Source: Acinetobacter nosocomialis
GTDB taxonomy: Bacteria > Pseudomonadota > Gammaproteobacteria > Pseudomonadales > Moraxellaceae
Length of the DNA stretch: 64,000 nt
Assembly: GCA_025736915.1 (NCBI GenBank)
Contig: CP107049.1
Span: 3,534,001 to 3,598,000 of the forward strand
Reading direction: 5' to 3'
Shown here: in pieces, positions 9,201 to 17,541 of the stretch
Numbering within the stretch: position 1 is the stretch's first letter
How the letters are laid out: each line of letters starts with the position of its first letter
Position numbers and translations under genes: made by a program
Notes under the pieces: generated by a model
What the model was told of the DNA's origin: nothing
Database searches by the model: none
What the model saw: only the letters and a program-made list of their open reading frames with translations

Positions 9201-9679
9201 GTCAGAATAATATTACCAATGTGCCGATCTTAATTATTTCAGCGAATGCTGGCGAGCGTGAAGTTAATCCACAAGATGCCGTCTTAAGTGAGGACTTTAT
9301 GCTAAAACCAATCGACCTGAATTTGTTGCTGAGTAAAATTGGAGACAAGTTAGGCTTGGTATGGATTGATTCCAAATCAGAGACATCCCTTGAAAACAAT
9401 GAAGTTCAAGCGCTTGATTTAAACGTGTTTAAGCAGGAGCAAGCTACTGTTCATATGCCAATCCAACAACCGGAAAATAATGATCTGTTCGATTTACCTC
9501 AAACCTTGCAACAGTTAAATGATTTAATTGGACAGGGTTATATCCGTGGAATTCAACAGACTTTAACGCAATGCCGCCAAAATTTTCCGGAGCATAACGA
9601 GTTATGGGAACAGCTTGAACAGGCGATTCAAAAGTTTGATTTAAAACACGCGCAACGATTAATTCAGGATAAGCAATGA
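6215..9679 (+). CDS. NCS1 permease fused to hybrid histidine kinase
   Basis: An 1154-residue fusion. Residues 1-490 are a complete NCS1 permease (DVDLLTRGAGFGYIGS; QIKINMTNAYAGSLAWS). Residues 506-543 form a Cys cluster (C506, C509, C521, C529, C532, C533, C539, C543). Two further membrane segments lie at about 572-592 and 615-640, followed by a coiled linker. The kinase has the phospho-acceptor His693 in GISHELRTPLNS, the N box EQVLINLLGNALKF and G boxes DTGCGIAEAD and GTGLGLPIVK. A receiver domain has Asp980 in LMDLNMP. The last 90 residues are helical without a clear HPt motif. The arrangement recalls transporter-kinases such as CbrA, but with an NCS1 rather than SLC5 module. It overlaps the next gene by four bases (ATGA) and faces a paralogous stand-alone permease. 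It probably senses or transports a nucleobase-like compound and controls its uptake. Confidence 0.88.
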   Translation: MSVMPDSSRPQQAPQRVIKTRREYNIWVADESIEDYALRYAPTSVRKWSPWTVTNTAISTVSFLAMEAIGATMLWQYGFSNAVWAAIVVCTIIFLTSWPISYYAAKYNVDVDLLTRGAGFGYIGSTITSLIYASFTFILLAFEAAIMAMALELALGIPQVVGYLISALVILPLVVKGIGFINKVQAITQPIWLLLLLLPWFFVLWKQPQILSSSLHFVGAVSNSTDFNLYYFGAACTLIFSFVIQIGEQADYLRFLPQQEKNRTAWRFAVFLGGPSWIIFGFLKVLMGMLLMVLAFQLFIPVSELDNPTYLYWVAYQQFIPNPQLALILTLALVCLAQIKINMTNAYAGSLAWSNFFARLTHSHPGRIVWLLFNVFIAIVLMEMGISHAVERILGLYSNIALAWIGAVVADLIICKPLGLSPKGIEFRRAYLYDINPVGVGALLIASVLSMLSYLGFFGLMAKGLASFIALGSAVLCVPVIAYLTKGKYYIARQPEKIQATSVANCVVCERDYELADMAGCPAYNGTICSLCCSLEARCHDLCKPDARWSVQLKKAIWRYLPERWASRLNSRVSLYLLLTLGLSIVLAVSLSLVYIQEKTYLETINAAAVPQLFTLFVKIYTILFLLMSVAAWWLVLNDESRRNAEIETHQQTALLIDEIAAHEVTSKDLQDARIAAERANDAKSRYVIGISHELRTPLNSILGYSQLLQKQEQLSEQGKMALGVISRSGQHLTSLIDGLLDLARIETGKISLNVVDVHFPNFIEQIIQMFQPQFEQKNLQFVYEIGENLPHYVRTDKKRLEQVLINLLGNALKFTTSGTITLKVEYRFQTAYFEIRDTGCGIAEADLERIFNPFERGSNVVQGGFTGTGLGLPIVKLLVDLLGGQLSVTSQLNQGSQFKIKFYLPSKEVVHPISNVYSNQITGYQGERKRILVVDNEAVDRGLVANFLKPLGFMIEEAESGIDCLRRVPIFQPNLILMDLNMPLMGGWETARLLRQNNITNVPILIISANAGEREVNPQDAVLSEDFMLKPIDLNLLLSKIGDKLGLVWIDSKSETSLENNEVQALDLNVFKQEQATVHMPIQQPENNDLFDLPQTLQQLNDLIGQGYIRGIQQTLTQCRQNFPEHNELWEQLEQAIQKFDLKHAQRLIQDKQ

Positions 9680-10635
9680 GTACGCAACATGTTTCTTTTC
9701 AGCAAGCTTCGCCAAACGAGCAGGCTGTTATTCTGATTGTGGATGATGTGCCAGAAAATTTAGGCTTGCTACATGAGAGTTTAGATCAGGCCGGTTATCG
9801 CGTGCTTGTCACAACTGATGGGTTGAGTGCAATTGAAATTGCACATCGATGCTTACCAGATATGATTTTGCTTGATGGCAATATGCCACATATGGACGGT
9901 TTTGAAAGTTGTATACAGCTTAAAGCAAGTCCAATTACGCAGTTTATTCCCGTCATTTTTATGACAGGTTTGTCTGAGACAGAACATATTGTGCGTGGTT
10001 TTCAGGTCGGTGGGGTGGACTATGTAACCAAGCCTCTGAATATTGAAGAAGTATTAGCAAGGGTAAAAACACATTTGGCACATGCGAAACTGTTGCAACA
10101 ACAAAAACAAGTGATTGATGCAACGGAAACAGCAATTCTTGCGCTAGATGTTCACGGTAAAATTGTTTGGAAAACTCAAAAAGCCAGTGATTTACTGAAT
10201 CAATATTTACCCGAATTAGACGGTTTTGAGGCAAGTTTAAAAGCTTGGTTTTCAGATTTGGAACATGAAAAAGATCCTAAAAAATTAACCAGCTGTTCTT
10301 ATTCGACGCCGTCTCAGCAATTACAGCTTTTATTGCTTACACCGTGGCAATCTGAAACGAGCGTAGCAAAAAATTATCTCATCCAGATCAAGACATCTAC
10401 ACCTGCCTTGGAAATGGCTGATATTTTGAAATATTGCCCACAGTTGACTCAACGTGAGGCAGAAGTCATGCACTGGTTATTGTTAGGCAAAACCAATAAA
10501 GATATTGCAGAAATTTTGGAGCTTAGTCCACGGACCGTGAACAAACATTTAGAGCATATTTTTGAAAAACTTTGTGTTGAAAACCGAACTGCTGCCGTGG
10601 CGCATATTAATAGTTTGGTGCAAGAGTTTCATTAA
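9676..10635 (+). CDS. Response regulator, REC-PAS-like-LuxR HTH
   Basis: A 319-residue response regulator. The receiver domain (about 18-135) has the acidic pair IVDDV, phospho-acceptor Asp67 in LLDGNMPHMDG and Lys in YVTKPLN. Residues about 150-240 look like a degenerate PAS domain (ETAILALDVHGKIVWKTQKA). The C-terminus (about 255-315) is a LuxR/FixJ helix-turn-helix (LTQREAEVMHWLLLGKTNKD...SPRTVNKHLEHIF). The start overlaps the stop of the permease-kinase, so the two are translationally coupled and form a cognate pair. The likely target is the divergent permease promoter. Confidence 0.9.
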   Translation: MSTQHVSFQQASPNEQAVILIVDDVPENLGLLHESLDQAGYRVLVTTDGLSAIEIAHRCLPDMILLDGNMPHMDGFESCIQLKASPITQFIPVIFMTGLSETEHIVRGFQVGGVDYVTKPLNIEEVLARVKTHLAHAKLLQQQKQVIDATETAILALDVHGKIVWKTQKASDLLNQYLPELDGFEASLKAWFSDLEHEKDPKKLTSCSYSTPSQQLQLLLLTPWQSETSVAKNYLIQIKTSTPALEMADILKYCPQLTQREAEVMHWLLLGKTNKDIAEILELSPRTVNKHLEHIFEKLCVENRTAAVAHINSLVQEFH

Positions 10636-10644
10636 AGTTAATTA

Positions 10645-10673
10645 AAAAGCTAGAGGCCCGTGTTGAGCCTCTA
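10645..10673 (-). terminator. Terminator for the alpha/beta hydrolase gene
   Basis: TAGAGGC (10651-10657) pairs with GCCTCTA (10667-10673). On the minus strand the stem is followed by GCTTTTTAATT. It may also stop the convergent response-regulator transcript. Confidence 0.7.
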
Positions 10674-10682
10674 TCATCTGTA

Positions 10683-11753
10683 TTACTTCAAGTTTTGTTT
10701 AAAGAAACTGGTTAATTTATTAAATGGAATGAGATCGACCCGATCATATAAATCAACATGTCCAGCGCCTTTAACGTAGTAAAGTTCTTTTGGTTGGCCT
10801 GCGAGTTTGTAAGCCTCTTCACTAAACTCTTTTGAGTGAGCCTGATCACCCGTAATAAATAGCATTGGACGTGGTGAAATCGTCTCAATGTCATTAAAAG
10901 GATAGAAGTTTAAAAATTTGACATTACTGGTGAGTGTTGGGTGGGTTGTAAGCTCTCTCGATGAGCCTTTAGGCGTATATTCTCCGCGTGGAGTACGATA
11001 AAAGTCGTAAAATTCACGTTGAATAGGGTGTGTATCTGCTGTTAGCTCATGCGTAGTTCCGCTGGTATATTTGGTTTCACCACCTTTAAACTCAACATAA
11101 CGCTGTGCAGCGGCTTCTGCAATAATTTGCTTTCTCTGCTCTAGGGTTTGTGAGTGACGTAAGCCATTGCGGTTTGCTGCGCCCATATCATACATGCTGA
11201 CAGTTGCTATCGCTTTCATACGCGGATCAATTTTTGCTGCGCTAATGACAAAACTCCCACTTCCACAAATACCTAATACACCAATGTTGTTACGGTCAAT
11301 GAAGGATTGTGTTCCCAAATAATCTACAGCGGCACTAAACGCTTCTGCATAAATGTCTGGTGCTACAACATTTCTTGGTTGGCCCGCGCTTTCACCCCAA
11401 AATGATTGATCAATTGCTAAGGTCACAAAACCTTCTTCAGCCAGTTTTTGTGCATAAAGCATAGAGCTTTGCTCTTTTACAGCACCCATAGGGTGACCAA
11501 TTACAATTGCAGAGGCTTTAGTCTTTTTATTCAGATTTTTGGGAATAACCAGATTGCCGACAATATCCATGTTGTATTGATTTTTAAAAGTCACTTTTTG
11601 AATAGTCACTTGCTGACTTTGATAAAAGTTATTCGCACCATTAGACATATCGGCCGCCATAGCTGAAGTTGAAGAAAATAGACCAATAGTTACTGCACAA
11701 ATTGCAGCCGCCGTATGGGTTTTAAGCTTTTTAAATAAGGGAGATGTACTCAT
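10683..11753 (-). CDS. Exported alpha/beta hydrolase (dienelactone-hydrolase-like)
   Basis: A 356-residue protein with an N-terminal signal peptide (positive KKLKTHT, hydrophobic core, cleavage likely after STSAMA, around residue 33), so it should act in the periplasm. The alpha/beta-hydrolase core shows an oxyanion strand IVIGHPMGAVKEQ, a nucleophile elbow LGICGSGSF with Cys in the place of the usual Ser, an acid in FITGDQAHS and a His in KGAGHVDLY. The Cys nucleophile resembles dienelactone hydrolases. It is followed by the cyclophilin-like gene upstream on the same strand, 45 bases away, so the two are probably cotranscribed in the order cyclophilin-like then hydrolase. The LysR gene at 12561 is divergent and may control both. 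Substrate unknown. Confidence 0.8.
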   Translation of the reverse strand: MSTSPLFKKLKTHTAAAICAVTIGLFSSTSAMAADMSNGANNFYQSQQVTIQKVTFKNQYNMDIVGNLVIPKNLNKKTKASAIVIGHPMGAVKEQSSMLYAQKLAEEGFVTLAIDQSFWGESAGQPRNVVAPDIYAEAFSAAVDYLGTQSFIDRNNIGVLGICGSGSFVISAAKIDPRMKAIATVSMYDMGAANRNGLRHSQTLEQRKQIIAEAAAQRYVEFKGGETKYTSGTTHELTADTHPIQREFYDFYRTPRGEYTPKGSSRELTTHPTLTSNVKFLNFYPFNDIETISPRPMLFITGDQAHSKEFSEEAYKLAGQPKELYYVKGAGHVDLYDRVDLIPFNKLTSFFKQNLK

Positions 11754-11798
11754 AAATACCTCAATTTAAACAATGTGAATGGGTGAGTAGGTGCATGC

Positions 11799-12275
11799 TT
11801 ATTTGATTTGTGAAATTGAAATTTTGATGGGTTGTTTTTGCTTGAATGCTTGGGGAATAGCATCTAGTTTTCCAAGAAAAATGAGGCCATTGGCATAACC
11901 AACATGAGAATCTTTATAGAAAAAAGCTAGATTACCCCAAGGAGCATAATAGGTAAGATCACCTGCTTTTCCGGCATATCCATGAGGCGCGTTTTGTGTA
12001 GTTAGCTTGGCGGGTAAATCAGCTATTTTTTCAGTGGAGTCATAATCTTTAAGTATTAATGTCAGTGGAAGCTGCTTGGCAAAATCTTCAACAGTAGGCG
12101 ACATGGCTAATATGGCAAATAGCGGTTGCTGTGTTCCATCTATATCAATACGGATTTTCATCATCGATCCCCTTTGTTGATTTTTACCTTGAGGCTTTAT
12201 TGCATAAGAAGCGGAGGTCACTGAGAACAAAACACATAGGCTGACTAAGCCTTTAAAAAACGTATAACTAGCCAT
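11799..12275 (-). CDS. Exported cyclophilin-like domain protein
   Basis: A 158-residue protein with a signal peptide (residues 1-25, cleavage near SASYA). The mature part matches the bacterial cyclophilin-like fold family (PF18050 as I recall): MKIRIDIDG, an FAKQLPLTL segment and the characteristic APHGYAGKAGDLTYYAPWG followed by NLAFFYKD. Most family members are cytosolic and lack a signal peptide, so export is a small oddity. The active-site residues of true prolyl isomerases are not evident, and its biochemical role is unknown. It is the first gene of a two-gene unit with the exported hydrolase and is divergent from a LysR regulator. Confidence 0.8.
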   Translation of the reverse strand: MASYTFFKGLVSLCVLFSVTSASYAIKPQGKNQQRGSMMKIRIDIDGTQQPLFAILAMSPTVEDFAKQLPLTLILKDYDSTEKIADLPAKLTTQNAPHGYAGKAGDLTYYAPWGNLAFFYKDSHVGYANGLIFLGKLDAIPQAFKQKQPIKISISQIK

Positions 12276-12560
12276 ATCAATTCACCTCGCTTCTTTAAGA
12301 AAAAGCACATAAAAGCAATGAAGCTATTTATTCTTTAACGTAAAGATATGAGTGGAATTTATTAATTTTTTACAATAATAAAATGACTCATAATAATCGC
12401 CTCAGTTTAATTAAATCTTCATATTTACTGCTTGATAGGGATTTTAACGAATCTTCTTTTTAATAATTAGTCTAAAAAACAAACATGGACTTATGAGTAA
12501 TATTCATGAATAGTTTTATCATTTATAATGAGGTTGACTCCCCAATAAGAGATAAAGCAG

Positions 12561-13451
12561 ATGATAAATAAAGAAAACTATAATGATCTTTATGCTTTTT
12601 TAATGGTGGCAAGAGAGGGTAGTTTTACTAAAGCCGCAGGGAAAATGGGAATTTCACAATCTGCGCTAAGCCATACGATTCGGGGTTTAGAAGAACGTTT
12701 GGGAATGTTGCTCCTGACCAGAACCACTCGTAGTGTTTCACCTACAGCAGCAGGCGAAAGGTTGAAACAAACGATTAGTGCTAGTTTTGACCAAATCGAT
12801 AATGAATTATCCCTTTTAACTTCATTTCGAGACCAACCCGCTGGTACGGTTCGGATTAATGCTAGTAGCCATGCGATACGGGAAGTGCTGATTCCAAAAC
12901 TTAAAAAGATTGCGGGTGATTACCCAGATGTGCAAGTTGAACTAACTGCCAATAGTGGGATGGTCGATATTGTGGCAGAGCGCTTTGATGCAGGCGTTCG
13001 TTTCGGAAGCCGCGTAGCTGATGGCATGATTGCAGTACGTATTAGTCCAGATGTCAAAATGGCGGTAATAGCAACACCAGCATATTTTGAACAATATGGA
13101 ATTCCTAATACTCCTAAAGATTTGGTAAATTATCAATGTATTGGCTATCGTTTAATGACCCAAGGCAGCGTGTATGCGTGGGAATTTGTGAAAGATGGTC
13201 AAGAGACAAAAATCAAAATTCAGGGGCAATGGATATTTAATGAAAGCTACGATATCGTCGAGGCGGTTAGAGCTGGATTTGGACTTGCTTATATTCCCGA
13301 AGATTTGATTCGAGAAGATTTAAAAGAGGGGAAGCTGATTCAAGTTTTGGAAGAGTACAGTATCCAGTTTCCTGGATACCATTTGTACTATCCACATCGA
13401 AGACAACTTTCACCTGCGTTACGGTTGGTTATTGATGTGCTACGTGAATAG
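12561..13451 (+). CDS. LysR-family regulator
   Basis: A 296-residue LysR regulator of normal length. The winged HTH is at residues 8-65 (FLMVAREGSFTKAAGKMGIS, SQSALSHTIRGLEERLG), followed by a substrate-binding domain with the CrgA/AaeR-like pattern (QPAGTVRINASSHA; DAGVRFGSRVADGM). It is divergent from the exported cyclophilin-like/hydrolase pair across 285 bases and convergent with an MFS exporter, overlapping its 3' end by 23 bases. It probably controls one of these neighbours; the inducer is unknown. Confidence 0.88.
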   Translation: MINKENYNDLYAFLMVAREGSFTKAAGKMGISQSALSHTIRGLEERLGMLLLTRTTRSVSPTAAGERLKQTISASFDQIDNELSLLTSFRDQPAGTVRINASSHAIREVLIPKLKKIAGDYPDVQVELTANSGMVDIVAERFDAGVRFGSRVADGMIAVRISPDVKMAVIATPAYFEQYGIPNTPKDLVNYQCIGYRLMTQGSVYAWEFVKDGQETKIKIQGQWIFNESYDIVEAVRAGFGLAYIPEDLIREDLKEGKLIQVLEEYSIQFPGYHLYYPHRRQLSPALRLVIDVLRE

Positions 13452-14667
13452 CACTTCGCCAAGTAATAAAAGCAGTAATAGCACCCAATAACAACACAAT
13501 AGCGCTCATATAAAACGTAGCACTATAGCCATGCGAGTCATATAACAAGCCTCCCAAAGTTGCACCTAAAGTAATTGCAAATTGGATAATCGCTACCATC
13601 AAACCGCCACCAACCTCAGTATCTTGATGCAACGTCTGTGCAAGCCATGTGTTCCATGCGACAGGCGCCGAAGTTCCAATAAAGCCCCATAAACCCATTA
13701 ATATTGCAACCAACCACAAGTGCTGACCACCAAGCACGAAGGCATCAGCAATGCTTGCCATCATTAAAGGAATAAGGATGAGGTAGCGATAGACATGTTG
13801 ATGAAGAATAAAACTAATCACGAATGTGCCAACTAAACCCGCGATACCTAATATGAGTAATAAAATGGATAACATGGCCGCATCGACATGACTAACGGTT
13901 TCTAGAAATGGGCGTAAGTAGGTAAATAGCGCAAATTGCCCCATAAATAACAATAAAATTCCTGTCATGCCATAAAACACAATCGGACGTTTCAGTAGTC
14001 CAAATGGATTTTGTGACTTTTCAACAGACATCATTGCTGGAAGAGTGGGCATACTTTTAAATTGCCAAATAAGCGCAATAATCGCGATAGGAACGATACA
14101 GAAAAAAGCGCCACGCCAGCCAATAATTGAACCCAAAAAACTTCCTAAAGGTGCGGCTATTGTGGTTGCTAGAGCATTGCCACCATTTAACAGACCGAGT
14201 GCTTTAGGTACTGACAGAGGTGGAACAAGTCTCATCACAATCGAAGTCGACATGGCCCAAAAACCACCAATCACTACACCTAAAATTGCACGCCCCACCA
14301 TGAATAAAGCCGCAGAGTGAGCAAATGTAATCAGCATGCCAGAAATGATCATGAGTAGGGTAAGTAACAGCATGATATGACGGCGATCCCATGTCTTAAA
14401 TACACGGCTAATAGTTAAGCTGGCTACCACAGCAAAAATGCCTGAAATTGCGATCGCCTGACCGACTTGGCCTTCACTCATATTTAAATCTGAAGAGATT
14501 GGTGTGAGTAAACTTACGGGCATGAATTCTGAGGCAATTAATACTGCGCAGCATAGTGACATTACAAATACAGCACCCCATGCAGGTGTGCTATTCTCAT
14601 GTGCATCTTGCTCAATTTGATGGAAAGAAGACATAAAAGTTCCGACTTTAAAACCGTTAATGTTCAT
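13429..14667 (-). CDS. MFS efflux transporter (DHA1/SotB-AraJ type)
   Basis: A 412-residue 12-helix major facilitator protein. Features include LIASEFMPVSLLTPI in helix 1 and an NGGNALATTIAAPLGSF segment in helix 5, the pattern of sugar or arabinose efflux proteins and drug:H+ antiporters. An alternative start is M12 (14634), which has GGAA five bases upstream; the first ATG has no clear Shine-Dalgarno site, so the true protein may be 401 residues. Its 3' end overlaps the convergent LysR gene by 23 bases. The exported compound is not known. Confidence 0.85.
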   Translation of the reverse strand: MNINGFKVGTFMSSFHQIEQDAHENSTPAWGAVFVMSLCCAVLIASEFMPVSLLTPISSDLNMSEGQVGQAIAISGIFAVVASLTISRVFKTWDRRHIMLLLTLLMIISGMLITFAHSAALFMVGRAILGVVIGGFWAMSTSIVMRLVPPLSVPKALGLLNGGNALATTIAAPLGSFLGSIIGWRGAFFCIVPIAIIALIWQFKSMPTLPAMMSVEKSQNPFGLLKRPIVFYGMTGILLLFMGQFALFTYLRPFLETVSHVDAAMLSILLLILGIAGLVGTFVISFILHQHVYRYLILIPLMMASIADAFVLGGQHLWLVAILMGLWGFIGTSAPVAWNTWLAQTLHQDTEVGGGLMVAIIQFAITLGATLGGLLYDSHGYSATFYMSAIVLLLGAITAFITWRSAIHVAHQ

Positions 14668-14894
14668 AAAAGAAATGAATAAATCTGGTTGCAGAGCTTA
14701 TCAGCAAGGGTTTGAAAGGATTAGGCCTAGAATTACGAATAGAATTATGAGTTTTATGCATGAATTGTCTTTAAAAAGCATACAGACTCGCTGCTAAAAA
14801 CAGGCTATTTTTTTACACTTAGATTTGTTCTTATAGTTCAAGATATACAAAGTCATTTTTAAATAAATATGAGTCGTAAGAAGAGGAATTTATT

Positions 14895-15179
14895 GTGAAT
14901 ATTCAACAAAAAGATGATACAAAACACGGTAGCTTTAGTTTACTTGATGGTGAAACCGTTGCAGGTGAAATGACTTATACATGGGCAGGCGAAGGCATGC
15001 TGATTATTGATGCCACAGATGTGAATGAAAATTATCGTGGACAAGGTGTAGGTCGCCAATTACTTGATGCCTTGGTGGCTTTTGTCCGTGAAAAAGACGT
15101 AAAGGTGATTCCACTTTGCCCATATGCAAAATCAGTTTTTGATAAAGACCCAAGCATTGGCGATGTACTTAGAAAATAA
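14895..15179 (+). CDS. Small GNAT-like N-acetyltransferase (YidJ/Acetyltransf_CG type)
   Basis: A 94-residue minimal GNAT protein. The acetyl-CoA loop is NENYRGQGVGRQLLDAL and the C-terminal part has the conserved VIPLCPYAKSVFDKDP, which marks the short PF14542 acetyltransferase family. It starts with GTG at 14895, supported by AAGAGGAA at 14880-14887 and by the family length. It is a single-gene unit followed by a terminator. Proteins of this family have no well-defined physiological substrate. Confidence 0.85.
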   Translation: MNIQQKDDTKHGSFSLLDGETVAGEMTYTWAGEGMLIIDATDVNENYRGQGVGRQLLDALVAFVREKDVKVIPLCPYAKSVFDKDPSIGDVLRK

Positions 15180-15203
15180 GCAGTAGATTAAAAATCATTT
15201 AAT

Positions 15204-15232
15204 AAAAATCGGGCCTTGGTGTCCGATTTTTT
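15204..15232 (+). terminator. Terminator after the GNAT gene
   Basis: AAAAATCGG pairs with CCGATTTTT (15204-15212 with 15223-15231...), with a ten-base loop and a T run within the distal arm. Confidence 0.75.
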
Positions 15233-15450
15233 ATTGGTTTTATTATTCATCTTTGTTTTAGTGAATATGTTTTGAGCGGTTGTATTCAACTGATTCGAAG
15301 ATTTTCGATTGCCAGATCGAATTTATCAAACTTATAGAAAAGCTTATCTAATAAAAATAGTTTTAGCCCAATTGGGAAAAAAATAAACTCGTTGCACAAA
15401 TATTTAATGGCTGATGAAAGCTAAATATTTATAACGTTTTAATATTATTT

Positions 15451-16122
15451 TTGGAATTTTCCTTGAACTGGCAGTATATCCATAGTGTGTTGCCGCAATT
15501 TTTCTCTGCAACTTTGACCACGCTGAAGATTTCAATTATCAGCATTATTTTGGCGATTATTGTAGGGCTAATTTGCAGCATTTTAATCACATATCGCGTG
15601 CGGGTGCTAAATAGAATTGCCCAGTTCTATATTGAGTTATCTCGAAATACCCCCTTATTAATTCAACTGTTCTTTTTGTATTACGGTTTGCCAAAACTCG
15701 GTATCAAAATTGATGGTTTTGCTTGCGGTGTAATCGGACTGACCTTTTTAGGTGGAAGCTATATGGCGGAAGCTTTTCGAGCAGGTTTGCAGTCGGTGGC
15801 CAAAGGACAGATTGACTCAGCAAAAAGTATTGGTTTGCAACCGACTCAAATTTTTAGATATGTCATTTTCCCTCAAGCGCTTGCCATTTCAATTCCAGCA
15901 ATAGGGGCAAATTGCCTATTTCTAATTAAAGAAAGTTCTGTGGTGAGTGCCATTGCTGTCGTTGAGCTGCTTTTTGTGACCAAAGACTTAATTGGCATGG
16001 ACTATAAAACTACGGAAGCTTTGTTTTTACTCATCATGGCTTATCTGATTATTTTATTGCCCGTGTCTATTTTAACCAGTTATCTGGAGCACAGAAGTCG
16101 GAAGGTGAGCCATGGAACTTGA
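15451..16122 (+). CDS. Amino acid ABC transporter permease 1
   Basis: A 223-residue inner-membrane permease of the polar amino acid (HAAT, GlnP/HisM) type. The cytosolic EAA loop that docks the ATPase is GLQSVAKGQIDSAKSIGLQPTQIFRYVIFPQA (around 110-150). The longest frame starts with TTG at 15451; no Shine-Dalgarno lies before it, and a second TTG at 15463 has GGA seven bases upstream, so the start is uncertain by four codons. It heads a five-gene operon: permease, permease, ATPase and two binding lipoproteins. The next permease overlaps its end by 11 bases. Confidence 0.85.
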   Translation: MEFSLNWQYIHSVLPQFFSATLTTLKISIISIILAIIVGLICSILITYRVRVLNRIAQFYIELSRNTPLLIQLFFLYYGLPKLGIKIDGFACGVIGLTFLGGSYMAEAFRAGLQSVAKGQIDSAKSIGLQPTQIFRYVIFPQALAISIPAIGANCLFLIKESSVVSAIAVVELLFVTKDLIGMDYKTTEALFLLIMAYLIILLPVSILTSYLEHRSRKVSHGT

Positions 16123-16777
16123 TTATCTATTTCAAGCGAGTCACCTCGAACGTTTAATGTGGGGACTTTGGGCAACTGCAAAAATTGCTTTTATTTCGGT
16201 GTTTTTCTCTGCAATTTTCGGCACAGTTTTCGGCGTCATTATGACTTCTAAAAACATAGTCGTTAAAGCGCTGTGCCGCCTGTATTTAGAAGCCATTCGA
16301 ATCATTCCAATTTTAGTTTTGCTGTTTGTGTTTTATTTCGGTTTTGCGACATGGTTTAACTGGCAATTTTCCGCAATGTGGGTGTGTATTGTTGTATTTG
16401 TTTTGTGGGGTACGGCAGAAATGGGCGATTTGGTTCGTGTAGCCATTACTTCAATTGATCAGCATCAACGCGATTCGGCCTATGCGCTCGGACTTACCCA
16501 CGTTCAAGCTTTGATCTACGTCATTTTTCCGCAAAGTCTAAAACGAGTAACACCAGGCGCGATTAATTTATTTACCCGAATGGTGAAAACCAGCTCTTTG
16601 GCAGTCCTGATTGGTGTGGTTGAAGTCATTAAAGTTGGCCAGCAAATTATTGAAAATTCGCTGTTGACCGTGCCAAGCGCTTCTCTTTGGATTTATGGTT
16701 TTATTTTTATTTTGTATTTTCTGATTTGCTATCCCTTATCTCGTTTGGCGGCACATTTAGAAAAGGTCTGGGAGTAA
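16112..16777 (+). CDS. Amino acid ABC transporter permease 2
   Basis: A 221-residue permease of the same HAAT family, with an EAA loop ([20 protein letters not shown], around 112-131) and a C-terminal [15 protein letters not shown] segment typical of the pair partner. It overlaps the first permease by 11 bases, which implies translational coupling and a heterodimeric membrane core. The ATPase gene begins three bases after its stop codon region. Confidence 0.9.
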   Translation: MELDYLFQASHLERLMWGLWATAKIAFISVFFSAIFGTVFGVIMTSKNIVVKALCRLYLEAIRIIPILVLLFVFYFGFATWFNWQFSAMWVCIVVFVLWGTAEMGDLVRVAITSIDQHQRDSAYALGLTHVQALIYVIFPQSLKRVTPGAINLFTRMVKTSSLAVLIGVVEVIKVGQQIIENSLLTVPSASLWIYGFIFILYFLICYPLSRLAAHLEKVWE

Positions 16778-16779
16778 TT

Positions 16780-17511
16780 ATGCCTTTGTTATCGATACAA
16801 CAATTACAGAAATCATTTGCACAAAGTCATATTTTACAGGGCATTGATCTGGATGTAGAACAAGGAGAGGTGGTTGTTATTTTAGGCCCATCGGGCTGCG
16901 GTAAAAGTACTTTATTGCGCTGTATTAATGGCTTAGAACCGATTCAGGGTGGCGAAATTCGTTTAACAGGCTCAGGTGTGCTCGGTAAAGATGTGGACTG
17001 GACTAATGCTCGTCAAAAAATTGGCATGGTTTTTCAAAACTATGAGCTGTTTGGGCATATGAACGTCATTGACAACATTTTGCTTGGGCCACTTAAAGTA
17101 CAAAAACGCCACCGTGATGAAGCTGAACAAGTAGCAGATGAATTGCTAAAGCGAGTGGGATTGTTTGAGCGAAAACTTGATTATCCACGACAACTTTCTG
17201 GTGGACAAAAACAGCGTATTGCCATTGTCCGTTCATTGGTCATGCAACCTCAGGTGATTTTACTTGATGAAATTACCGCTGCGCTTGACCCGGAAATGGT
17301 TAGGGAAGTGCTCGATGTAGTACTCAAGTTAGCGAATGAAGGAATGACCATGTTGATTGTGACACATGAGATGTCCTTTGCCCGTAAGGTTGCTGACCGT
17401 ATTATTTTTATGGATAAGGGCAAGATTATTGAACAGGCTTCACCAGAAGAATTTTTTGAACAGCCGAAGACAGAACGAGCGAAAGCCTTTCTAAATATTT
17501 TGTCGTACTAA
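16780..17511 (+). CDS. Amino acid ABC transporter ATPase
   Basis: A 243-residue ABC ATPase. Walker [11 protein letters not shown]-loop VFQNYELF, signature [15 protein letters not shown], Walker [16 protein letters not shown] and H-loop VTHEMSFA are all intact, and the closest pattern is GlnQ/HisP. The longest open frame starts at 16687 inside the permease gene; the true start is ATG 16780 because GGAG lies five bases before it and the protein then begins at the first beta strand ([13 protein letters not shown]). It powers import by the two preceding permeases. Confidence 0.92.
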   Translation: MPLLSIQQLQKSFAQSHILQGIDLDVEQGEVVVILGPSGCGKSTLLRCINGLEPIQGGEIRLTGSGVLGKDVDWTNARQKIGMVFQNYELFGHMNVIDNILLGPLKVQKRHRDEAEQVADELLKRVGLFERKLDYPRQLSGGQKQRIAIVRSLVMQPQVILLDEITAALDPEMVREVLDVVLKLANEGMTMLIVTHEMSFARKVADRIIFMDKGKIIEQASPEEFFEQPKTERAKAFLNILSY

Positions 17512-17541
17512 ATTTTTATTATTTGAATCATGAGGAAGTGA

